Source: Desulfonema magnum
Lineage (GTDB): Bacteria > Desulfobacterota > Desulfobacteria > Desulfobacterales > 4be13
Assembly (NCBI RefSeq): GCF_017377395.1
Contig: NZ_CP061800.1
Location: forward strand, 1,178,001-1,242,000
Direction: 5' to 3'
Length of the DNA: 64,000 nucleotides
The notes beneath the pieces are model-generated. The model searched no databases and was not told the origin of the DNA. It was given only the letters and a program-made list of their open reading frames with translations. The position numbers and the translations under genes are program-made. Of this stretch, positions 51,801-58,206 are shown in pieces (position 1 is the stretch's first letter; each line of letters opens with the position of its first letter).

Positions 51801-52323
51801 TGCTGACCGTGTTTTTTCCTAAAACCTTTTTTGCGTAGGACGCAAGAAACCGTCCCTGGATATTGTCGTTAAACGAAGACCTGAAATACCATTCATTATC
51901 CTCAGTAACCCTGACATTGGTGGACGCGGGACTGATAGCGGGAATACCGTATTTTTTATACAGACCCCCCGCATTGATGGAGCAGGAACTGTAATGATGT
52001 CCGATAACAGCCACAGCACGATTTTGGTTTACAATTTCAAGGGCTTTTTTCTTAGCCTCTCTCGGATTGTTTTGATCATCAAAAACATCCAAAATAATTT
52101 TTTTGCCATTCACACCGCCTTTCTGATTGATCTCATTCAGATACTGTCTGATTCCCCGGAGGAAAAATTTTCCCACCGAGGACTGATCCCCGCTCATGGG
52201 ACCCACCATGGCAATATGTATGGTATCTTCTTTAAAAAATTTTTTATAAATACCCCAAATAAGTCCGAACAAAACTGCCAGAATTAAAAGGATAAGAAAA
52301 ATTTTGGTAATTTTTTTTTGCAT
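48877..52323 (-). CDS. Fusion: periplasmic ligand-binding domain, MscS-type channel and cyclic-nucleotide-binding domain
   Basis: 1148 residues in one frame. N-terminal membrane anchor (FLILLILAVLFGLIWGIYKKF). Residues about 35-395 are a branched-chain amino-acid/receptor-type binding domain (IHIAMVGPMSGDQSSVG, ISPASTNVRVTEDNEW). A further, probably periplasmic part follows (about 395-625). Several membrane segments (632-770) lead to the MscS pore and beta domain (LLATGGVLAMIIGLALQVNISNIFSG at about 775, then PFKIDDWIKVGNFTEGKVVDINWRTTRL). The end is a cNMP-binding domain (about 997-1104; FVGEMALLTGEPRTATIVA). It could be a channel gated by an outside ligand and tuned inside by cAMP/cGMP. It lies directly after the Roco genes on the same strand. 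Confidence 0.87.
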   Translation of the reverse strand: MQKKITKIFLILLILAVLFGLIWGIYKKFFKEDTIHIAMVGPMSGDQSSVGKFFLRGIRQYLNEINQKGGVNGKKIILDVFDDQNNPREAKKKALEIVNQNRAVAVIGHHYSSCSINAGGLYKKYGIPAISPASTNVRVTEDNEWYFRSSFNDNIQGRFLASYAKKVLGKNTVSIIHEDDPYGAYLASVFEDTAKAINVDIKYKWEFEVNSEFLEQDLEQIINELRYKEDAGAIFISTHAGEGVRLIKKMKDALIKNPILAPDAFASEAFQQAFINFPKERSNPGFYTDGIYVTTPLIFDTTNEKGLKFKQAYVAKYKEDPGWHAAFAYDTVMVIVEAIKNTKIQGKPANIEDDREKIKDWIKNLNNIYDAIEGVTGYNYFDETGDSQKAIFMGTYKNQRLISSLTQFRVIPNIHQVPDFEKKVEEAQILMFNGRYSYKTNVVYTGIKINEISDINPKDFTYQLDFYLWFRYQGDINVQDIEFLNAAEPILLETPAHKKTINQLNYRLYHVKGKFRADFLPNLHIFGQHILGISFRPRAMDRNNLILVKDVLGMRLKNDTDLLEKMKRDDVLSPTYGWKMNKVWFFQDIAEKDLLGNPQHFNVRGGTLEYSRFNFGIRIAEDVITVRRIMPNKFAGYVMVVSFMMTLALAYFVSGGAPPPLPNFKEYSQLVWFFQVFFMYLLLLSLEVFLLDHLAEQLTTAYFKIIVVTFDVFWWLISAFFLTVAMERFIWQPAENRTGQPIPNIIRRLMSLIFYILAVMAIIAFVFDQKLTSLLATGGVLAMIIGLALQVNISNIFSGIAMNIERPFKIDDWIKVGNFTEGKVVDINWRTTRLQTRDDTILCIPNKDASESPIENFSYPDNGYWKYFTIHVDPSHPPERVKKVLLDAALSTQGISKRIPPATRFLGLTAGMTGQSESWAANYLMSIYVEDYGKKFAHNEMIWLNVWTHLKQAGIRHIMERHEVQMSLIKPREDRKEDKDGGRLAILKRISIFKPFSNEDKAYISKRMKSHYFRPEQEVVRQGDDGDSLFIIAEGALSIRVLSRSGDKDIEVARLGTGNFVGEMALLTGEPRTATIVAISDTHLFEITKEHIYPLIKRQPEISRRLSEVLTKRKIDMEEKKDENEAKKIDKETLAKQFLNKITEFFRS

Positions 52324-52576
52324 AAACTGTTGCCCGTTGATTTTGAAAAGAATTTCTCAAATTTTTCAATTTTGTGATTGTGTATAGATCACCTTTGCAG
52401 TTTGTTCAAGCAAACAGTTGAAATTTTTTATAACCTGGGTCATCAGTCAGAACGAAACACTGGCAAAGGCATCCCTCGATGCCCGGCAAATTAGAATTTT
52501 GTCGCTTCAGGCGGGATATGTCCCAACTTTTTCGAATTTTTTCATCTGCTGAACATGAAAATTTCAGAAATTTTTT

Positions 52577-52625
52577 CCTAACACCTAACACCTAACACCT
52601 AACACCCAGCACACCTAACACCCGC
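52577..52625. repeat. Heptamer array H2 (CACCTAA)n
   Basis: About six copies of CACCTAA/CACCCAG-type units across the 3' end of the first Roco gene. They supply its last residues and stop codon. Confidence 0.9.
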
Positions 52626-55285
52626 ATTAACAAAGCCCATATGGATTTCACTTTGTGAACCTGTTCTTTGAAAAATCCTTCAATGTTCCAGGACATCCCA
52701 TCAGTCCATATGAAAATTGCAGCCAGACTTATCACCAGTGTGGCCAGAATAAGCAGAGATGTTCTGATTCGGGGCCGAACCCCGATTTTTTGGGACGGAA
52801 TGGGCAAATCAGCATCCCTCATATCAAACCTTTGATATTCATCCTCTGCCCGTTTTCGGATTCTTTCCCAGCGGATTTCCGCTTTTTCAATTCTGTCCAA
52901 TAAGCTTCCTACGTTTATGTATTCCGCATGTTTTTCACAAATCACGTTTTCAATGTTTTTTTCTTCGCATTTTAATAAAAAATGGTAATCAAAGCGATGT
53001 TCACATCCCGGACTGCAAATACAGGGAATTTTTTCTCTGAAACGAATCTTTCTGATGGTTTTGTGAATGATGGCAAAATGAGAACGAATAACAGCTAAAA
53101 AATCCTTTTTTGCAGGACCCTCAATCTGAATCACGATAATCTTGGTATAGGGCCGGATGCTGATTCTTGCCCGGGCATCTTTGTATTTAAAATAAGCACC
53201 CTCACGCCAGCAGAGTTTTTCACCGTCACGCTCGGCCAGAAATTCGTTCATCCGCACAATCAGACGGGTGACCACCCCCGCGGGCAAAAACTCATAATGA
53301 TACTCAAACTGAAGAAAATTATAAGGATTCCAATCGTATGTAACTTCTTTGGGTGATAAGAACTCCACAACAATGTGACGTCCTCTTTCGTTCAGCGGAA
53401 AAATCAGTTCAAAATTGGCCATCAGTCGCAGAATGGTCGTATATTTGTTTCGGGGGTACAACGTCTGATCCCGCCATATCCCAGGCAGATCTCTGTTGTA
53501 CAAAATGCCGTTACGTTCCTGAACAATCTTAGCATCCAATACTTTGTAAACCGCGTCCGTTCCCCATTCCGGATTAAGAATAATTGTATTTCTTAAAAGG
53601 ATATCATTCTGAAAATGCAAAATAATTCCCAAATCATGAAGATAGCGGCTCAGTGTCCTGGCCTCGCTGTCCTCAATGCCGGCCTTTTCGCAGACTTCCA
53701 GGTATTTTTTATGTGAAATATAATATCTGGACGTGGCTTTCAGGGCCTTGCGAACCGTCAGCCAGAAAGAGGGCCAGAATGTCCCCATCAGCGGCAGTTT
53801 CCACGCCTGTTTACAAATAAGCGTCCGCAGGGCTTTGATACCGGTGCCGTTTTTGGCGCTGACTTTCACTGATGCGGCAATCTGAGGATAACGCTGTTTT
53901 AATTCATGAAAGTTCAAATCGTTGCTTCGCTCGTCCGCTTTGTTCATCACAATCAGAATCGGGCTGTCCTCGGCAAAAGTTTCAATGGCATTCAGCCAGT
54001 AGTCAATCCGGCTGTTTTCCTCTTCCTGGCATGCGTCCCAGACCAGCAGATAAAGCGAACGCCGGGTCAGAAAAAACTGGTGGGTGGCATGGTAGATTTC
54101 CTGACCTCCGAAATCCCAGACATTGAGAGTCATCCGGATTTTGGTCTTATCCGGTCCGGTAATTTTCCATGGCTGAATGTTAATTCCCCGGGTGCTTTTC
54201 TGGTCTTCGGAATATTCATTTTTTGTCAGCCGCTTTGTCAGACAGGTTTTGCCCACTCCGCCCTGACCCACAACCATGACCTTGCCTTCATAAAGAGGTT
54301 GCCCCCCTTTGCCTGATTCTTGCAGATAATCTCTGATCGCGGAAAGTCCCTGACTGGCGATTTCCGGGGGAGGAAACCGGAGAGGATTTTTATCCAAACT
54401 GAGATGGGTCAGCTTTTCCAACTGAGCAATCTCTTTGGGAATGTCTTTGAGTTCGTTGACATCTAAACAAAGTAACGTGAGATTCCTGAGATGAGAAATC
54501 GTTCCGGGGATCATTTTCAGTTGATTGGCACTTAAATTCAGTTCTGTGAGGTTTTCAACCTGAGCGATTTCATCAGGAAGTTTATCCAGATAATTGGAAT
54601 CCAGATAAAGCAAAGTAAGATTTCTGAGCCGGGCAATCTCTTTCGGCAATGTCCTCAGATGATTAAAGCTTACATTCAGTTCCGTGAGATTTCTGAGCCG
54701 ACCAATTTCTCCGGGAAGTTCCGTCATCTGATTGGAACCTAAATAAAGCCGGGTAAGGTTTGTGAGTTGCGTAATTCCTTTGGGGAATTCTTTTAGCTGA
54801 TTGGAACTTAAATCGAGAATGTTCAAGTTTTCAAGCCGGGCGATTCCCTCGGGCAGTTCTTTCAGATGGTTATAACTCAGATAAAGCCGGGAAAGGTTTC
54901 TGATCTGGCCGATTTCCCCGGGCAGTTCTTTCAACTGATTATAACTCAGATAAAGCCGGGTAAGATTTCTGAGCTGGCCGATTCCTCCGGGCAGTTTACA
55001 CAACTGGTTGGAATTTAAATAAAGCCGGGAAAGATTCCTGAGCTGGGCAATTTCCTCGGGCAGTTCTTTCAGTTGGTTATAACTCAGATAAAGCCGGGAA
55101 AGATTTCTGAGCTGGCCGATTTCCCCGGGCAGTTCTTTCAATCCTCTGACTACCAGAACCTGTAATGAGGAGAGCCTGCCAATCTCTGGCGGAAGGTGAG
55201 TAATTTCCTGATCAGATAAATCAAGTTCGACAGCCTGTTTTCTTTCCGCGTTTCGAATAATTTTTAATACGTCTTCATGGAACAC
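52592..55285 (-). CDS. Roco protein 1 (LRR-Roc-COR GTPase) with C-terminal membrane segment
   Basis: 897 residues from a GTG at 55285 with GAGGAG 6 bases upstream. About 12 leucine-rich repeats (20-320; LPxxIxxLxNLxxLxLxxN pattern). Roc GTPase: G1 VVGQGGVGKTCLTKRL (about 335), G3 DFGGQE (about 388), G4 MNKAD (about 448). COR follows (to about 720), then a conserved Cys block (PCICSPGCEHRFDYHFLLKCEEK, about 755) and a membrane segment (TSLLILATLVISLAAIFIW, about 840). The extreme end RVLGVLGVRC is translated heptamer repeat. Roco proteins are GTP-driven dimers related to LRRK2; in bacteria their partners are mostly unknown. First of three paralogues, followed by the channel-fusion gene. Confidence 0.9.
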   Translation of the reverse strand: MFHEDVLKIIRNAERKQAVELDLSDQEITHLPPEIGRLSSLQVLVVRGLKELPGEIGQLRNLSRLYLSYNQLKELPEEIAQLRNLSRLYLNSNQLCKLPGGIGQLRNLTRLYLSYNQLKELPGEIGQIRNLSRLYLSYNHLKELPEGIARLENLNILDLSSNQLKEFPKGITQLTNLTRLYLGSNQMTELPGEIGRLRNLTELNVSFNHLRTLPKEIARLRNLTLLYLDSNYLDKLPDEIAQVENLTELNLSANQLKMIPGTISHLRNLTLLCLDVNELKDIPKEIAQLEKLTHLSLDKNPLRFPPPEIASQGLSAIRDYLQESGKGGQPLYEGKVMVVGQGGVGKTCLTKRLTKNEYSEDQKSTRGINIQPWKITGPDKTKIRMTLNVWDFGGQEIYHATHQFFLTRRSLYLLVWDACQEEENSRIDYWLNAIETFAEDSPILIVMNKADERSNDLNFHELKQRYPQIAASVKVSAKNGTGIKALRTLICKQAWKLPLMGTFWPSFWLTVRKALKATSRYYISHKKYLEVCEKAGIEDSEARTLSRYLHDLGIILHFQNDILLRNTIILNPEWGTDAVYKVLDAKIVQERNGILYNRDLPGIWRDQTLYPRNKYTTILRLMANFELIFPLNERGRHIVVEFLSPKEVTYDWNPYNFLQFEYHYEFLPAGVVTRLIVRMNEFLAERDGEKLCWREGAYFKYKDARARISIRPYTKIIVIQIEGPAKKDFLAVIRSHFAIIHKTIRKIRFREKIPCICSPGCEHRFDYHFLLKCEEKNIENVICEKHAEYINVGSLLDRIEKAEIRWERIRKRAEDEYQRFDMRDADLPIPSQKIGVRPRIRTSLLILATLVISLAAIFIWTDGMSWNIEGFFKEQVHKVKSIWALLMRVLGVLGVRC

Positions 55286-55385
55286 GTTTCACTCCTCTTG
55301 ACTTGAAATTTGAACTTGAAATTTGAACTCAGATCCGCGGGGGCAGCATATTTGTAGCATTCATCATGCCGGGCCGGCCAGGCCC
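55286..55385. other. Spacer upstream of Roco 1
   Basis: No gene. It holds TTGAAATTTGAACTTGAAATT-like degenerate H1 heptamers and the left flank (GCCGGCCAGGCC) of the MITE family B copy. Confidence 0.4.
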
Positions 55386-55509
55386 ATACGCATCAGGCTA
55401 AGGACATAACATTCTGATTTCATCGGAACCGGTCCGGGAGACAGCCGAAAGGCAGAACCTTTATTTTCGGGCGTTCCGGAATCATAAAAATCCTTAGCCT
55501 GATGCATAT
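55386..55509. mobile_element. MITE-like element, family B, copy 2
   Basis: 124 bp with the same terminal inverted repeats as 10178-10346 (one mismatch: ATACG for ATATG at the left). It is flanked by a 12-bp direct repeat, GCCGGCCAGGCC/GCCGGCCAGACC (one mismatch), which looks like a target duplication. The interior is unrelated to that of copy 1. Confidence 0.78.
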
Positions 55510-55675
55510 GCCGGCCAGACCCTGTAAATGCGGCATATTCGCAGCATGATTTGCTACAAATATACCGCTCTTACGGGGGACTTGGCGGGGGGAGCCTGCA
55601 AATCTGTTGCTACAAATATGCCGCTCTTACAGAGTTTGGTCTGCCCTCCCCTAAATTCGTTATAATCAGTCAAGT

Positions 55676-55792
55676 TCCGAGTTCCGAGTTCCGTGTTTCA
55701 AGTTTCGAGTTTCAAATTTCGAGTTTCGAGTTTCAAGTTTCGAGTTTCGAGTTTCAAGTTTCGAGTTTCAAGTTTCAAGTTTCAAATTTCTG
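55676..55792. repeat. Heptamer tandem array H1 (TTTCGAG/TTTCAAG)n
   Basis: About 16 copies with mixed TTCCGAG, TTTCGAG and TTTCAAG units, ending 15 bp before the 3' end of the Roco 2 gene. Just before it (55550-55625) a CTACAAATATGCCGCTCTTAC unit occurs twice. Confidence 0.93.
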
Positions 55793-55806
55793 AAAGGCTG
55801 TTGGTT

Positions 55807-57924
55807 TTATGATTTTTTTTTGGGATTTATAACAGAAGTTATTATTTTCTGAAATTTCTGATACAGTTTTTTGTGCTGAGGTTCCCCGAACTCTGACTTA
55901 TTTTCAGTCATCAGTGATTTTACATGAACTGAAGGATCAAGTTCAATGGAATATTTATTCTCTGTTTTTTCCCGGATTCGTTGTTCCCGGACCTCTGATT
56001 TTTCTATGGTGTCCAGCAGTTTTTTCACGTTTACCTCTTCAACAAATACCTCACACGTCTGGGTGATTTTTCCTTTTTCCTCGCATTTCAGCAAAAAATT
56101 GTAATCAAAACGATAGTCACATCCGGGATTGCAACCACAGGGGATTTTTTCTTTAAACCGGATTTTTCTGATGGTCTTATGGAGGGCGTCAAAATGAGAA
56201 CGGATCATGCTCAGAAATTCCCGTCTTTCATTACCGGAAATCTGGATTCTCGCAATTTTGGTATAAGCATTGATTCTGACCATGGCCTGACTTTCGCCGT
56301 GTTTAAAATAAGCCCCTTCACGCCAGCAAAGTTTTTTACCGCCGCGTTCGATTAAAGATTTATGCATCCGCACAATCAGACGGGTAATTAAGCCGGCAGG
56401 CAGGAACTCATAATGATACTCGAATTGCAGGCAGCCTTCGGGATTCCACTCATATTCGCCTTTTCTGGGAGGCAGAAGTTCGGTGACGATATGACGATTC
56501 CCTTTGTCAAAAGGAAATGCCAGCTCGAAGTTCGCCATCAGCCGCAGAATGGCCGCATACTTGTCTGGCGGGTATAATGCTTTGTCCGTCCATATTTTAG
56601 GCAGATCGCTGTTATGCAAAATACCGTTTCGTTTCTGAACCACATTGGCGTCCAGAACTTTATAAACCGCATCTGTTCCCCATCCCGGTTTAAGAATAAT
56701 CGTATCTTTTAAAAGCGCGTCATCCTGAAAATGGAGAACAATCCCCAAGTCATGCAGATAGCGGCTCAGGGTTTTTGCTTCGCTTTCCTCAATATCAAGT
56801 TTTTTACAAATTTGCAGGTAATTATCATATGGTATGTGATAATCGGGCGTTGCTTTCAGCGTGCTGCGGACTGCCAGCCAGGAAGAGGGCCAGAACGTGC
56901 CCATGAGCGGAAGTTCCCATGCCTGCGTCTCAATAAGCTTTTGCAAAATTTCAATGCCGGTTCCGTTTTTGGCACTGACCTTCCCTGATGCGATAATCTG
57001 GGGATAACGTTGTTTCAGCCCGCTGAGATTCAGTTCCCTGGTCCGTTCATCTGATTTGTTCATCACAATCAGGATCGGACTGTCTTCGGCAAACGTATCT
57101 ATGATATTCAGCCAATAGTCAATACGGTCATGCTCATCTTCCTGGCGTGCGTCCCATACCAGGACATAAAGGGAATGGCGGGTGAGGAAAAACTGGTGAG
57201 TGGCATGATATATCTCCTGGCCTCCGAAATCCCAGACATTCAGGGTCATCCGGGTTTTTTCCTCGTCAGGAGCGTTTATTTCCCAGGATTGGATCCGGAT
57301 TCCCTGAGTGGTGGCCTGTTTTTCAGAGTATCTGTTCTGAATCAGGCGTTCCATGAGACAGGTTTTCCCCACACCTCCCTGTCCCACGATCATCAGCTTT
57401 GCTTCATAAAGAATCTGGCCCCCTTTGTCTGATTTTTTTAAATAATTCGTGACCGCCGGCAACCCCCGGGCCACGATCTCCATAGGCGGAAACGTCAGGG
57501 GATTCTGATCCAGTTCAAGAATTTTCAGCTTTTTCAGATGAATAATTTCCGTGGGCAGTCTGTTCATCTGATTGGAGGTCAGGTCAAGTATCGTGAGATT
57601 TTTCAACTGAACAATCTCTCTGGGCAGTTCTGCCACCTGATTGAAACTTAAATCAAGCCGGAAGAGATTTTTTAGCTGAACAATATGTTTTGGAAATTCA
57701 GTTAGCTGATTAGAATTCAGATCCAGCTGGGTGAGATTTTTTAAATGAACAATCTCCCTGGGTAGTTCGCGCAGCTGATTGGAACCCAAATAAAGCACAA
57801 AAAGATTCCTGAGCCGGCCGATTTCCCGCGGCAGTTGTGTAATGTTTCGATGGGACAAATCCAGCACCACAGATTGTTCTTTTTCTGCTTTGCGGATGAT
57901 TTCAACTAGTTCTTCTTGCGTCAT
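55807..57924 (-). CDS. Roco protein 2 (LRR-Roc-COR GTPase)
   Basis: 705 residues from the ATG at 57924. Shorter than its neighbours because it has only about six leucine-rich repeats (20-150). Roc: G1 IVGQGGVGKTCLMERL (about 178), G3 DFGGQE (about 236), G4 MNKSD (about 286). COR then spans about 340-570, and the paralogue-specific Cys block (PCGCNPGCDYRFDYNFLLKCEEK) is at about 605. No membrane segment at the C-terminus. The G-domain and COR are alignable throughout with Roco 1 and Roco 3, so the cluster arose by tandem duplication with LRR gain or loss. No obvious ribosome-binding site is seen. Confidence 0.9.
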   Translation of the reverse strand: MTQEELVEIIRKAEKEQSVVLDLSHRNITQLPREIGRLRNLFVLYLGSNQLRELPREIVHLKNLTQLDLNSNQLTEFPKHIVQLKNLFRLDLSFNQVAELPREIVQLKNLTILDLTSNQMNRLPTEIIHLKKLKILELDQNPLTFPPMEIVARGLPAVTNYLKKSDKGGQILYEAKLMIVGQGGVGKTCLMERLIQNRYSEKQATTQGIRIQSWEINAPDEEKTRMTLNVWDFGGQEIYHATHQFFLTRHSLYVLVWDARQEDEHDRIDYWLNIIDTFAEDSPILIVMNKSDERTRELNLSGLKQRYPQIIASGKVSAKNGTGIEILQKLIETQAWELPLMGTFWPSSWLAVRSTLKATPDYHIPYDNYLQICKKLDIEESEAKTLSRYLHDLGIVLHFQDDALLKDTIILKPGWGTDAVYKVLDANVVQKRNGILHNSDLPKIWTDKALYPPDKYAAILRLMANFELAFPFDKGNRHIVTELLPPRKGEYEWNPEGCLQFEYHYEFLPAGLITRLIVRMHKSLIERGGKKLCWREGAYFKHGESQAMVRINAYTKIARIQISGNERREFLSMIRSHFDALHKTIRKIRFKEKIPCGCNPGCDYRFDYNFLLKCEEKGKITQTCEVFVEEVNVKKLLDTIEKSEVREQRIREKTENKYSIELDPSVHVKSLMTENKSEFGEPQHKKLYQKFQKIITSVINPKKKS

Positions 57925-57998
57925 ATCTTGTGCAGCCTGTCTGTGAACGAATAGTTATAGGGATGCGGTCTCTCTCCGGCCCTTTTCTTTAAGCAGGT

Positions 57999-58147
57999 TT
58001 TAGGGAACACGAAATAAATAATATACCCGATACAAAAAACGTAGGGTGGGTGGAGCGAAGCGCAACCCGCCTTGTGCGGTGGGTTGCGCTTCGCTCCACC
58101 CACCCTACACCCTACACCAGGTATTTTATTTTTGGGGAAATCCTTTA
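57999..58147. repeat. MITE-like element, family C, copy 2
   Basis: About 149 bp, in opposite orientation to 35412-35519, with the ends TTAGGGAACACG and GGGGAAATCCTTTA. The central GTAGGGTGGGTGGAGCGAAG hairpin is extended by a second perfect arm. It lies between the Roco 2 and Roco 3 genes. Confidence 0.78.
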
Positions 58148-58206
58148 AGAGTTTGGCACTCCGGATAATACAGTTTTCCGTGTGGTTACGGATAAAAAAA
58201 TTTTAC

